A stretch of 64,000 nt of DNA from Cymodocea nodosa (Eukaryota > Streptophyta > Magnoliopsida > Alismatales > Cymodoceaceae). Both the position numbers and the translations under genes were made by a program. Of this stretch, positions 48,690-60,059 are shown in pieces (within the stretch, counting starts at the first letter, position 1; the number at the start of each line of letters is the position of its first letter). A model generated the notes under the pieces. The model was not told where the DNA came from. It ran no database searches and worked only from the letters and a program-made list of their open reading frames with translations. The stretch is from contig CM072339.1 of the NCBI GenBank assembly GCA_036874045.1, positions 18,607,501 through 18,671,500 on the forward strand, in the 5' to 3' direction.

Positions 48690-49330
48690 AACAACTTTTA
48701 ATCCTTAAACTAAAATCTTGAAACTCTAACTAATCCCTTAATATATTAATTAAAATCCTTAATCTTTAATTAAAACCTCAATCCCTAGTTTAAAATATTT
48801 AATTAAAACCTAAATCCTTAATTTAAATCTTTAATTAGAAACCTAAATCCTTAATTAGTTTCCTTAATTTAAAACCTTAATCCCAAATTAAATCTCTTAA
48901 TATATTATTTGAAATTCTTAATTAACCTTAATCCTTAATTTAAAATTAAAATGTTAATCATCTTCTTTAATTTTTAATTTAAAACCTTAATCCTTAAATC
49001 CTAATTTCCTAATTAAATTCTTGATCCTTAATTTAAAATTTTAATTCCTAATTAATTCCCTTAATATAGTAATTAAAAAAATTAATCCTTAAATTAAATA
49101 TTTAATCTTAATTAAAACCCTCAATCCTTAATTAAAATCCTAGACCCTTAATTCCCTAATGTAAAAAACCTTAATCAAGTCCCTTAATATATTCAATTAA
49201 AATAAAATAATTAAGCTCCTAAATATTTAATTAAAATTCTTAATTTAAAATCCTAAAATCCCTAAATTAATCCCCTAATCCTTAATGAAAACACTTAATC
49301 CGCTAATTCCTTCAATCAATCCCCTCTTTT
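48690..49330. repeat. Degenerate CCTTAATTAAA-type repeat tract
   Basis: About 640 bp of irregular repeats of (C)CTTAAT and TTAATTAAAACC words. The unit length varies and there is no fixed period. It has no coding potential and grades into LTR-like sequence on its right. Confidence 0.7.
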
Positions 49331-49379
49331 CCCTCTTAAAAACCCCTTTTAAAATCTCCTTTAAAATCCCAGATCAATC

Positions 49380-50660
49380 TAAACCATCCATTCCCACCTT
49401 AACATTTGATTTCCTCTTTTAAAATGTTATAATCTTGACCATCCATCCCTTTCATGTTGATCAGATGATTCTGGTTCCTTGACTCAAATCCTTCTTCTTG
49501 TAGCCTTTTGATCTTTATCTAATGGTTTAGAGCACTCCTTTTTTACACGCTTGGATCATTTCTATCTTCTATCCAACGGACCTCATCACTCTTGACTTCC
49601 CACCATCGGATCTAGATTGGATTAATCATAGTCATCTGATTACCCGATTATATAGCCTACCGTCTTCCCTGCCTTCGAGCTCCCTCCTCCGCTCGATGGG
49701 CATCGATTGTTTGCAACCTCATTTGCAACGCCACCAGATCATCCGTTCATGATCTCACCATCCTAAATTCACGTTCCTCCATGTGTGTCCTTCACCAAAA
49801 TCGGAAATTCTCATTGCTTGCACTCGCCTTGCCTTACCCGTCACCACTTAAACCTTTGCTGATCGAAAACCCTAAGTAACCTTTTCTTTCTCGTCTAACA
49901 CTTCCATTTCATTTACCATTCTGAGTTCTCACTTGAATTGTGTTGCCAAATTTTTGGCTAGCCCCATAGTCGAGGACTGGTGCACGTTCTCCTCTTCATC
50001 CCTTTATAAAATGACTACCAAATTGACCTTTGAATGCACGTTGGAACACCCACAAGACCTGAACTTGCGATTCTGCACTTCATTCGTACCTAAAGCACTC
50101 TGTTTGCAACGAAATTGAATTGCACCGATCATCCTCCATAGCTTTGATTGCTATCTAATAACCTCTGATTAGACATTGTCTTTTATTTATTACACCTTTG
50201 ATACCTCCATTTTCTCCTTCTTCTTCTTCTTCTTCGTTATCATCAACAGCAATGACAACACTCGAGCTCATCGACTTCCTTAAATCAGCCTCAATCATCG
50301 AATTGTCTCCTTCCTCTCGCATAGAAACCAGCCTTCAACATTCCATGCACGTGTGTCATTGAAAATTGCTGTTCCTTAAGCTCACGCATGATGCTACACG
50401 ATCACTACGATAGTAGACGACCACCGCACACCTCCAAAAATTTCATTGACTACGACTCCTCTCTTCTCGCTTGAAACTTATTGATTTCGTCACATCGACT
50501 CTCCTTTAAGTCGCCGATTAGACGAAAATATGGTCGACGACCTGTAGATTCATAGAGAAGATGGGCGGACGAAAACAGGGAATGCAGGTGGAACAGGAGA
50601 TCGGTGGAAAAATTTACTCCATAATCAAAGAAATAAATGCTGAAATCATCTATTTATCCC
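49380..50660 (+). repeat. Probable LTR-like region
   Basis: The first part repeats 'ATCTAATGGTTTAGA' and 'ATCCAACGGACCTCATCA'-type words, which are common in the U3 region of plant gypsy LTRs. A TATA-like ATTATATAGCC at about 49647 and a CT-rich leader follow. A (CTT)n tract lies at 50.21-50.24 kb. The borders and class are not resolved. Confidence 0.35.
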
Positions 50661-50918
50661 TAATGTTTCATATTTATTACATTTGGGCTATAAGTTATTA
50701 CCATTACGTGTTGATTATTGGTGACTGTTAAACTGACTAGTTTTGTTTGAGGATTGTGATTATGGAACAACCTCAATTTTTCTCACTTGAATTGGAAAGG
50801 GTTTTTTCGATTTACTTCGTGTTTCTCTCACATTGTTCATCAAATATCTCTGTAGCCACAAACCCCATCATTAGCCCAAGTTGTAAAACATGCTCATTTT
50901 GTCTATATTCTTTTACAG

Positions 50919-51098
50919 ATTCTTTCTGAGATCAGACCATATCTTGCAGACACAGGAGGTGGGGTTCTTGAGCTTATTCAGATAGATGGAAATGCTGTGA
51001 ATATACGACTGGTAGGTGCAACGACAGTGCGAGTGGCACTGACAAAAAGGCTTAGGGACAAAATACCAGCAATCGCTGCTGTTCAGCCTCTAGAATAG
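50919..51098 (+). pseudogene. Orphan last exon of an NFU-type Fe-S scaffold protein
   Basis: After the acceptor TTCTTTTACAG an exon encodes 59 residues and a TAG stop: [20 protein letters not shown], then [31 protein letters not shown], ending PLE. This is the second, cysteine-free NifU-like domain of the chloroplast NFU1/2/3 proteins, which pass iron-sulphur clusters to plastid proteins such as photosystem I. A few residues between G and TVRVA are missing compared with the family. No upstream exon with the CxxC NifU domain was found between the proton-pump gene and this exon, so I read it as a detached gene fragment. A very long intron with unseen exons is the alternative. Confidence 0.65.
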
Positions 51099-51736
51099 TG
51101 AAAATAGCAAGAGGTTTGAATACTTCGTAATGTTTTGAGATTTAGACTGGTACCAAGGCTTAGCTTATGCATCTTACAGAAAATCCTTATTTGGCAATGG
51201 ATTTTCCGGACTTCTTCTTTCATTTGTGAAATTATACATGTCATGAGGAAAATCATTACTGATTACAGTTGGGAATTGAAATGTTTCCTCCGTTCCTAAG
51301 AAAGGCCACCATGCTTTTTAGGAAGCAATTTTGGGAATTTGTGCTTCTTTCTTGGATACTCCAATCTCAGTCATGAGCATGAGGGGCATTGCCAAAATAG
51401 TTCCATAAATGCTTTGGCAAACTTAGAATTCCATATGCAAATTTAGAATCATAATTCCCATCTAAACTTCTTAAAGAAATAAATTTTCAACATCATAACT
51501 ATTCTTCCTGCGGAAGTCCCGGCATCACAATAACAGCATGCCAAAATACTATCAAACAAAACTATGCAATTTATTTATTTATGAATTCTTATATCGGTCC
51601 TAGATTGTTTTAATTGCGTATAACATTCTCAAAACAAGATATCCTTAGAATTTTACAAGTATGCTACAGTGCTTTTGTCATTCTACTGCAAGGCTATGTA
51701 TGGACCTGGGACAGCATAATCTGTTGTTCTTGTTCA
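51099..51736. other. Intergenic between convergent exons
   Basis: Probable 3' flank of the NFU exon (+) and of the plastid-protein gene (-). No further gene or repeat recognised. Confidence 0.5.
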
Positions 51737-52517
51737 TTAGTCATCATCCTCGTCCCATCGCCCGGTGAATCTTCTAACGACCGTCGCAACGGCGCCAGCT
51801 ACCAAGAGCAGCACGAAGAAGTCCAATCCTCCTCCAACACCAACGGCAACGCTTGGTCCGGGTGCGAAGAAGGAGAACGGCGACCAGCCCCAACCACCGT
51901 AAAAGGGGGAGCCGTAGCCGTAGCCACCGAAAAGAGGAGGTGCCACCGGAGGGTTGATAAAGATGTTAGTCCTGTGCAGATTGCAAACAGCGGTCAAGAG
52001 TACAGATCGAAACATGCAGGTTGCAAACAGGAATTCATAGTCGCTGGCCTTGCTTGTTACCTTGATTTGTTGATCCGCGGCGACGATCCCCTCGGAGCAG
52101 CCGACCTGAATGCCTGGCCTCCAACTCTTCCACCACTTTTGGCGGCCAAGGCGTCATCGACAGACCCCAGAGTCAGCACGCCGGCAGCAAGCGTTACCAT
52201 CGCCAATTTCGCCAGCCGGTTGCCATCAACACCACTGCATCATCGATTCATCAATACCAAAAGCAATTGAAGATGGCGAGAGAGAGCCACCATCAGAACA
52301 ATTAATGAAGCGGTGGCGGCAGCAGTCAGTGTAGCCGAAGGAAAGACAATATAATTCACCTGGTGGAAGAATACGGACCGACGTCTCCGTCTCTCTCCGA
52401 CGACGAGTGGCAAGAGATGAGGCAGCGTTTGGGTCTGGATCTGTTGGGTTGATTGAGTCCAGGAATGGGCGGGATGGTGCTCAGGAAGCTTTGCTGGGAA
52501 GAGGAAGCCATGACCAT
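51737..52517 (-). CDS. Small plastid-targeted Gly-rich membrane protein, 188 aa, function unknown
   Basis: Three exons on the minus strand, 52517-52360, 52234-52061 and 51971-51737, with GT-AG borders, join in frame to 188 codons plus TAA. The first ATG is used; a second in-frame ATG lies two codons later. The N-terminus (MVMASSSQQSFLSTIPPIPG, then Arg- and Ser-rich) looks like a chloroplast transit peptide. An alanine-rich segment ending SVDDALAA resembles a thylakoid-transfer or cleavage signal. It is followed by SGGRVGGQAFRS, a Gly/Tyr/Trp/Pro-rich stretch (GGYGYGSPFYGGWGWSPF) and one membrane helix (LDFFVLLLVAGAVATVV), with an acidic end DEDDD. It resembles conserved plant plastid proteins of unknown role, perhaps related to DUF1517 proteins. 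Membership is not certain. Confidence 0.8.
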
Positions 52518-53010
52518 GGTGACCTTCTTTTCCCTGGAGTGACGGCGTAGGTGATGCTTGCTGTATTTGTGGCTTGAGGATTATCTGCTGGAGATCCAAA
52601 GACGTCCACGTGGAGGAAGATTAGTGGCTGCCATGATGGAAGTTTCAAGAGAGCATAGATTTTTGCTTTGAGACCCACGTGTACACGCGTAGATACTTCA
52701 TGGCCAAGTAAATTAAAAGATCGTAGGAGAGGAAAGAAATGACGAAGAGATAGCTGATTTTTGATGTTTATTACTGATATTTACATTCAAATAAGTGTAG
52801 GCATGCTAATATTTTCTATTTTTTGTTTTTCTTTTCCAACTATTAGTCAAATTTTATCACTAGCAAAATAATCTCGTCCTTAATCCTAACCTCTCCCAAA
52901 ATCAACATGCAAACAAGGAATAAGATTGCACCGTTGTCTTTAGAGACGGATGTGATGATCTTAATGAGTTCGGTGGAATAGATCGAGCTGAAAATGTAGA
53001 TCTAAAGTTT
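52518..53010. other. Upstream flank of plastid-protein gene; possible copia LTR at right
   Basis: The promoter of the minus-strand gene must lie here. The right part (from about 52.75 kb) may be the 5' LTR of the following copia element, because a primer-binding-like sequence follows at 53016. No LTR partner was found. Confidence 0.3.
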
Positions 53011-54039
53011 TTCCATGGTATTAGAGTGAGAAAGATAGAAGACGAGTGAAGAGTAGAGGTGTCAATGGAAAGATAAAGGACAAGCGACGAATAGATCTAA
53101 AGTGAGAATAGTTTTTTTATTTTTTTCTTTAGTTTGATTGAAGTTAAATTTTGATTCAATCGAAGTTTTTTATTTTTTCTTTTGGTCTCATTGAAGCTAA
53201 ACTTTGTTTTGACTAAATTTTTTTTATTTTTTCCTTTAGTTTAATAGAATTTTTTATTTTTTATATTTATTTTTTAATTTTAAATTAAAATAAAAAAATT
53301 ACAACATTATTTGATAATCAATTCATCCTTAAAACATATTATTTTATTTATATAAATGAACATCAAACATAAATCATCATTTATGAATCATGATTCATCA
53401 CATTAACATCAATATTAAGACATCATCAACTCACCATTCATCATCTATCAACACATTTAAATACAAGTCATAAAGTTAAAATAATTATTTTATTTCTAAA
53501 TTCAAATTAAAAATACATTATTTTTATAATTATATCAAATATTTTTACATTAAAAAATGAACGTTGAAAAATAAATGTTATTTTAAGGTTTTTTTTACAA
53601 ATATTATTTTAATGTTCATTTTTTATGAATGTTATTTTAACGTTTGTAAAAAATGAATGTTAAAATTTAAAAGGATTACAGACTTACAATTTAGATCTAT
53701 AGGCGAACTTAAGCCTGACCTAAATCAGTCTACAGGTTAGTTTAGACTCAACTCATAGTCTAACTTGACCTAGTCAGAATCGACTATGGACTAGTCCAAT
53801 CGAACCTAATTGACATCTTTAATGATGTGTCAAAGATTAAGAGAAAGATGTCGACATAAATGATGATCGTGAGATCTTTCCTTATCTTGCAACCTTGAAC
53901 ACCGAAAGCTTTATTACTGTTAAACTAAATAGTGAGACTTATTTAAGATGGGAAATTTAGAGGATTAGTTTATTAGAATGTCAATGCTTAGTTGGATTCG
54001 TAGATGGTAGTGTTAAGGAGCCTATTCAATATTTAAATC

Positions 54040-54489
54040 ATGATAAATGTAAGATCAACCCTCGTTACACTACCTGGAAGAAAAAAAAGCAGCAGTCTGT
54101 TTAGTGCTTGGATAACTGCCACTTTAGCTGATGATGTGCTAGGTCTGGTTGCTCATCTCAAGAATGCTAGAGAGATGTGGATAACTTTAACTAGTGCTAT
54201 TGCTCAACCTACCACGGAAAAGGAAATATTTCTTTTAAATTAACTACAAAATATGAGAAGATCTTATTATAATAACCTGAATGAGTATATAAAGGAATTT
54301 AAGATGATTTGTGATGAATTTGTTATCATAAATAAACCTGTTGAAGACTACAAAAAGGTCATGTGTATCCTTAATGACTTCAAAGAACGATATGAGAACC
54401 TTGCTACTGTCTCCATAAAACCTTCACTTCCTTCATTTAGTACTATGGTTGAAATGATAAAGAACTATCAACTAAAAAAAAAAGGTTAG
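54040..54489 (+). pseudogene. copia gag remnant
   Basis: Two frames (54040-54243 and 54253-54489) separated by a stop and small shift cover the middle and end of gag. The second reads MRRSYYNNLNEYIKEFKMIC and then VMCILNDFKERYENLATVSI. It ends in an A-run, and foreign sequence follows shortly after. Confidence 0.65.
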
Positions 54490-54559
54490 TGTCTAATGGA
54501 ATTTAACTAAGGAAAAGGAAAATTACTGAATTCTATGAAAGGAAAAGAATATCTCAAAC

Positions 54560-55310
54560 GTTCGCAAGTATAAAATAAAAATTTTCCTTTACCGCTAGAA
54601 CATTTTCGTCCTCCACCCTTCCGAAATCCCTCAAATATTTCCGAAATTTCTCGCGATCGACAGGTAGGCGATCGTTCCCACAAGCCCCGTTGGAGCTTCC
54701 ATCCATGCGCATTCCTGTTTCACCCTCGCATTCATTCGATCATCGTCCCTCAAGCATCCGTCTAGGCATTTCTTCCTTCATCTGCGCATCTTTCGTCGTC
54801 GTTCATTTGCACATTCGTTCAAGTATCCGTCTGTGCGCATTCTCTGTCCGTCCGTCCGAGTTGATGCATTGGAAGATAGAAAGGATTGAGCGGCGCCACC
54901 AAATCACGAGGATTGATGATCCCCCAATCGAATCGTCTATACCTTTACTAGAGTCGGAGATTTGTAAACAAGAAAAAAAATTCAAAATCACCAGGCGTCG
55001 GCTGTCCTCGGCCCCTCGGGTGGTCCAAGCAGCGTCTAAAGTGTTCATGATGGTGATTTCGCGTGAAGAATCAGTGTTGTTGTTCGCTTAGACTCCATCA
55101 TGTGGTTGGGGTTGTGGCTTCACAAGCGCGGGGGAATAAATAAATAAGGAAAATAAAAAAGAAATGTTATTGACGACATATAGCCAATAGGATTTTCGTT
55201 GCGTATTAAACTTTTGTCAATTTTTTTTTTTTACTTTTTCGTTAAAATTTTTATTTTTATTTTCTTTTTCTTTTCGTCAAAATTTTTCATTGTATACTAA
55301 TAACCCTTAA
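54560..55310. mobile_element. Foreign 0.75-kb segment inside copia gag
   Basis: GC-richer than the copia DNA on both sides, with recurring GCGCATTC and ATCCGTCT words and a 133-codon open frame (54690-55091) without a recognised domain. Its right end is T-rich with repeated CGTCAAAATTTTT / CGTTAAAATTTTT words. Copia gag-like sequence (rich in G, R and N, followed by a decayed knuckle region) resumes at about 55315. No clear terminal inverted repeat or duplication was found. The edges are approximate. Confidence 0.45.
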
Positions 55311-55629
55311 GAAACAAACTTACAAAGCAAAGGACACAAAGGAAGAAGAGACCATAGAGGTAGCTATAATGGGAACCCAAGGATACAAAGGAACCTTGAC
55401 TATAACTCTTGAGGGAGAGGCTTTCAACTTGCTATGCATAAGGTGCACAAATGGCAGAATAATAATGCTAATACTTAAAAAGAATCTTCTATCAAATATG
55501 CAAGAAGGGTGGCCGTGAGGCATAGGAATACTAGCATAGGTTTAATCATTTACGTCATAGAGTTGGTATGTGACCGTTACCTCTCATATCAAAGGGAAGA
55601 CATACTTCAAGCTTTTATAGTTATGACCA

Positions 55630-56570
55630 TAGGGGAGGAAGGTGAAGGAGAGTGGTACGTCGACTCAGGAGCTGGTAATCATATTTTAGGGAGTGCGGGT
55701 ATGATATTTAACAAGAAACCTCATTTCTCTAATGAATGTGTTATAGTGGCCAATGGTGATAAATTACCTATTCAAGGTGTTGGTAAAAAACATGATAAAT
55801 TACGTTTTTGGAATTAAGAGGAACTTGATGTCTATTACTCAATAAACTAATGATATGTCTTATAATGTGGAATTTGGTGATTGTAATTTTAGAATCAAGC
55901 ACAGGAGGAGTGGAAAAATAGTGACTTGCGATTATCGCATAGGATGCTGCTATACTCTATCTAATTTTAATTAAAGTAATGCTTATTATGTTAAGAAATG
56001 TAATAGAAATGGGGCCAATAAATGACACCATATACTGGGGCACTGTAATATGCAAACTGTTGAACACTTTAAGTAGGCTAGGACATATAGCCGTCGATGT
56101 ACGGGATCATGATAATGTTTGTGCTGATTGTCAACTTGGAAAAAGTGTTTCACTTCCGTTTAGTCTATGTGGAAGTTATGCTTCTAATGCCTTTGACAAG
56201 GTGCACAGTGACGTTTGGGGGCCTACTCCCATTGTTTCCTATGATGGTTATAGATTTTATTTATGTGGACGATAAAACTAAGTTCACATGATACTCTCCT
56301 TTAAAATATAAATCAAACATGTTTGCTTCTTATAGACGATTTCAGATATATGTGGAAACTTTGTTTGGAGAAAGAATTAAAGTGCTGCAATGTAATGGTG
56401 GTGGTGAATATAACTCTCATGATTTTAAGGAGTACCTTGACGGGAATGGTACCATAATGCAAATTAGTTACCTACACACTCTAGAACAAAATGGCCAAGC
56501 AGAGAGAAAACATTATGCGATTACTGACGTGGGTGCAACATTGATGCAAAAAGCAGGTATGCCTAAATGA
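55630..56570 (+). pseudogene. copia protease and integrase remnant
   Basis: The protease active site keeps VDSGAGNH at 55.65 kb. Integrase pieces are FDKVHSDVWGPTPIVSYDGY (first Asp kept), then KVLQCNGGGEYNSHDF, where the second catalytic Asp reads Asn, and LEQNGQAERKHY (Glu kept). A small shift lies between the first and second parts. Non-functional. Confidence 0.75.
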
Positions 56571-56801
56571 TATTGGAATGAATGCTTTTCTTTTGTTGTC
56601 TTTATCATGAATAGGTTACCCACTACTGCTAATTGTGGGAATAAATGAGAAACTCCTTATTTTGGTTTATATGATAAGGCTTCCAGGTATGACTCCCTAA
56701 AAACTATAGAATGTGCTTGTTACCCCGTGTTCTGACACTATACGAAAAACAAACTGAGTCCAAGATCTATACAATGTGGTTTCGTTGGATATATAATCTG
56801 T

Positions 56802-56838
<37 letters not shown>
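56802..56838. repeat. (GATA)n microsatellite
   Basis: Eight to nine consecutive TAGA/GATA units at the truncated end of the copia remnant, about 190 bp downstream of the peroxidase stop codon. It may lie near the 3' end of that transcript. Confidence 0.85.
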
Positions 56839-56839
<1 letters not shown>

Positions 56840-57031
56840 AATAGATATATTATAACATGGCATAGAAATTAAAATGAGAAGAAATCCGATGGAACAAACT
56901 CGTTATTCTCAGCAGATGGAGGAGATACACTGGTTTTATTGAGAAGGTACAAGCTCCTTCAAAGGAAAAGAAAAATGAAGTGCACAGGAATGAAGCCATG
57001 AAGAAGGATGAAGGAGGTCTCTAAACATCGA

Positions 57032-58498
57032 TCAATTCACAAAGTTGCAGTCCCGTCTGATCTCCCCCAGGTTCCCCATCTTCACTCCAACCCTTCCAAG
57101 CTTGGTGACGGCGACAACGAATGCTTCCTCGAAGGCGGTCTTGTTCGAGGCGAACAAGTCAACGGTGCCCCTGGACCTGTGGTCGGTATAGAGAACTTGG
57201 TCGGAGGTGAGCAGTCCCATTCCCTTCTGCAGGTTCTGAAAGTAGGCATTGTCGAACACCTGGGGAGTGGTAGGGTCCAAGCTGACGGCCACCCGGGGGT
57301 CAACGTGCGCAGGGCACGACCGCCGGAGTTGCAGGGCGTACCCACGGTTCATGGTCGGGTCTACTCGACTTGCTCGGCTGAAGCCGTGGATCCTCTTCCT
57401 GAATCTCTTGCAGTGGGAGAACCCAATTGTGTGAGCACCTGAAATTGAAATTTCACGTATGGCGGCTAATTGATGTGCCTATGCTGCTTTCGTATCGCTT
57501 GGTACGTACTTGGGTACTAGATGGATGAGCACAATAAGAATGTGTGTGGTGCTAATTAATTACCCGAGAGAGCAATCATGTCAGTTTGGCTCAGGCCATG
57601 GGAAGCGAACATGGCGTTCAGCTGATCCAGATTGAACTCCGGAAGAGGTATACGGTGCCGGACGCCGGCGCGAGTAGAGATCCTCCCGTCCCGCCTTCCA
57701 AGCTCGACGGGATAGGAAGGGCCGCCAATCTTATGACAATTCATATAGCCAGTCGGCCGTTAGTGTGCTTAATCGATCGTCTACTTAATAATTTTCAAAT
57801 AAAGACAATACTATCATAAATTAAGAGATATTATAAACATTACAGATGTGATTTGTGTGTTGAGCAATAAACAACAAATACCATGGAGATCACATCTCTC
57901 GTAGCCATTGCCAGTATGTCAGCACAGGAGACCCTGTTCTTGCACTGGGGATTGCTGTCGACGGCGGCTTTGGCTTTGACCACCATGTCAAACCCGTCGC
58001 CGGCGAGGGAGAGGTCGATCGAGTTGTGTCTCTCGTCGTTGCCATTCCGCGCCACCAGCATCACCGATGCGTCACAGCCCTGCGTCCGTGACTATTTCAT
58101 ATTTACTTGTCGCAAACTACCAGTCTATTAATGTTCCTACCATTAATTTCTTACTTCAAACCATATACACAACTATATATTATACGATACTAAATTAATG
58201 AATACAGACGATGGTTAAATAGCTCGACGAACGAAACGGCAAATTAAAAGGAGTGAGCTAGCATGGGTATATATCGGACCCGGACAAAGCAGTCGTGGAA
58301 GAAGAGCCTGAGCGTGGCTGGAGCGGTGGTGAACGTCTGCCGCATCTTCTTGGCAACGGCAGAGCGAACGATCGACTCGACGTTGGGGCAGACGTTGCTG
58401 TAGAAGTTCTGCTTCAGCTGCGCTCCACCGATCATGGGCGTCATCACCAACATGAACACAACCAGTCGTCCGAGAGATTGAGAACGAGACCTCTCCAT
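57032..58498 (-). CDS. Class III secretory peroxidase, 329 aa
   Basis: Four exons on the minus strand, 58498-58280, 58079-57882, 57729-57564 and 57438-57032, with GT-AG borders at the classical positions, join in frame to 329 codons plus TGA. A signal peptide (1-26, cut before QLKQNFY) sends the protein to the secretory path and cell wall. There it would oxidise phenolics with H2O2, as in lignin or suberin formation. Visible residues are catalytic Arg64 and distal His68 (LRLFFHDCF), GCDASVM, the [13 protein letters not shown] motif and the proximal haem-ligand His197 ([12 protein letters not shown]). The paired cysteines are present. The wording ([28 protein letters not shown]) fits the subgroup of Arabidopsis peroxidases 16, 51 and 73. 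No break is seen, so it should be functional. Confidence 0.95.
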
Positions 58499-58559
58499 GG
58501 CAGTAGCTTTCAGTCCCGGAACAAGCTGTGCGACTTCTCATCCAGAGAAATTAGCACAC

Positions 58560-58575
58560 TATATATATATATATA
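58560..58575 (-). promoter_or_regulatory. (TA)n tract acting as probable TATA region of peroxidase gene
   Basis: Sixteen bases of alternating TA end 62 bases upstream of the peroxidase ATG on the minus strand. No other TATA-like motif lies closer. If used, the leader would be only about 30 bases long. Confidence 0.5.
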
Positions 58576-58579
58576 CATT

Positions 58580-59690
58580 GGGCAGGTGGAGAGAGTGAGA
58601 AAGAAAAGTAAGGGAGCTAGAGGTGGAGGTTGCCGTATCTTTAGCTAAATTAAGTTGAGAACAGCAACGAATTGGAAAGTGATCTAGGAAGAGAATATTG
58701 CTGTTACGATAAGATAAGAATAACATGATGAGAGGGGACAAATTCTTGCATTAAACAAATGAGTTATGATGGGGGCAGTTAGATCAAAGTGGCTGCAGAT
58801 GCATGCGTACGCTGGCAAATGCTCTTTTTACTTTTGTGAACCCCAAGTGCTTGTCATGGAGAGGCCGGCGAGATTGATCTGGATTACTGTTTAGCTTTGC
58901 CATCTCAAAGGGCCACAAACGTTTTTAGTGGGGGAACAAATGCAGAAAGCTTTCCTTTCTTGTGGATGATTGGTGGTATTTGCAATTCCAGCGACACATG
59001 TTTGTGTTGAGGTTCAGTGAAATCAACAACAAATTAAGTTTGCGTTGCAGTCATGATTAGATCTGAAGAAATTAACCAGCCGATCGACCAAGCAAGTCCA
59101 TCCATCCACACTATTAATTTGCTGAAAATTTGGATTCTGCAACAGGAGATCGAGCATACGTGAATCAACTACTCGTTGTTCTTGATTCCAATTTGCCAGT
59201 CGTTCGAAGACAATCACAGCTGATGTAAGGCAATGCCTAGCCAATATTCACATGCTACCCACCATATTATTCTAATATACGTGTCACGTTATCACCCCAA
59301 GCAAAGGTTTAAACAATCAAATCTTTTAGGAAATTCTCTTTTGAAATCACGGAACGTATTCTTTCTATAAATACATAAACTTTTTTTAAACATTTCTACT
59401 CCAAAATGTCACACCCCGATAATATGGAGATTTAATTAATTTTTATTTTTGTATTCTCACACAAAAGAGATTCTGACTTCTCATATATACAACTGCTATT
59501 ACACAACTCTATGATGTAAAAAGTTTAGAAATTTTTTAAACGAATATCTCTTTATATTCTATAACATGTGGGGTGGTAAATTAAATGGTCCTTTTCTTTG
59601 TATTTGTATTTCCAACAAACTTTTATTCCTACTGTTCTCTATTTAATATTGAATAAAAGTTCTCATTAGCCTCTTCCTGGATATCAATAC
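58580..59690. other. Upstream region of peroxidase gene, no other gene
   Basis: Mostly non-repetitive DNA with a purine-rich stretch at 58.59-58.63 kb. A 73-codon minus-strand frame (59023-59244) has no recognised domain. Regulatory sites of the peroxidase promoter probably lie here. Confidence 0.5.
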
Positions 59691-59784
59691 CAAGCACCGA
59701 TTAGCCTCTTCGTCATGGTCAAAGGAGAGAAGATTTTATGATATTTCTGCCTAACTTTTTATAGTTTCATCGTTCCTTCTTTCA

Positions 59785-60005
59785 ATTTTATAAATCCATT
59801 TGTATCCAGTTGATTTTTTTTTAGAGGGGAGGCCAATAATATCTCAAGCCATTTTCTTAAGGGCATCTAGTTCAGTTTGCATGACCTTCTGCCATTTGCC
59901 ATCCCTGCAGGCTTCATTTTGGCCATTGGGCTCCTTCTTACTGTTGAGTTTTTGAATCAAATCCCTCTGCCTGGGGTAGGTTAACATATCTAATGTGCTT
60001 TATCA
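59785..60005 (-). pseudogene. copia reverse-transcriptase start, isolated remnant
   Basis: The minus strand reads EACRDGKWQKVMQTELDALK, then after a stop GLPSKKKSTGYKWIY. These are the opening motifs of the copia polymerase domain. Nothing else of the element is seen on either side, so it is a short relic. Confidence 0.65.
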
Positions 60006-60059
60006 AGAAGTAGCTTGGTGTTGAAATTAATGTTGTGTTGAGTCAAGGTAGGGCAAGCA

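Larger units (their letters stand above)
53016..56850 (+). mobile_element. Ty1-copia remnant (gag to integrase), broken and interrupted
   Basis: TGGTATTAGAGT at 53016-53027 is 10/12 like the tRNA-iMet primer site. From about 53.89 kb gag is readable (FITVKLNSETYLRWEI; DDVLGLVAHLKNAREMW; NEYIKEFKMICDEFV). The region between gag and protease is split by foreign DNA (54.56-55.31 kb). The protease motif ESWYVDSGAGNHI appears at 55.65 kb, then the pre-integrase end (CADCQLGKSVSLPF) and integrase (56.19-56.57 kb). A frame to about 56.8 kb reaches the start of the post-integrase region and ends in a (GATA)n tract. Reverse transcriptase and the 3' LTR are missing, apparently truncated next to the peroxidase gene. 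Confidence 0.75.

Noticed and set aside
48690-49330. Possible interstitial telomere repeat
   Set aside because: The words are CCTTAAT/AATTAAA with variable length; true plant telomere units CCCTAAA in register are not present.
51614-52270. 218-codon plus-strand ORF
   Set aside because: It is the antisense of exons 2 and 3 of the plastid-protein gene, whose minus-strand exons have splice sites and a coherent protein.
57008-57442. 144-codon plus-strand ORF
   Set aside because: Antisense shadow of peroxidase exon 4.
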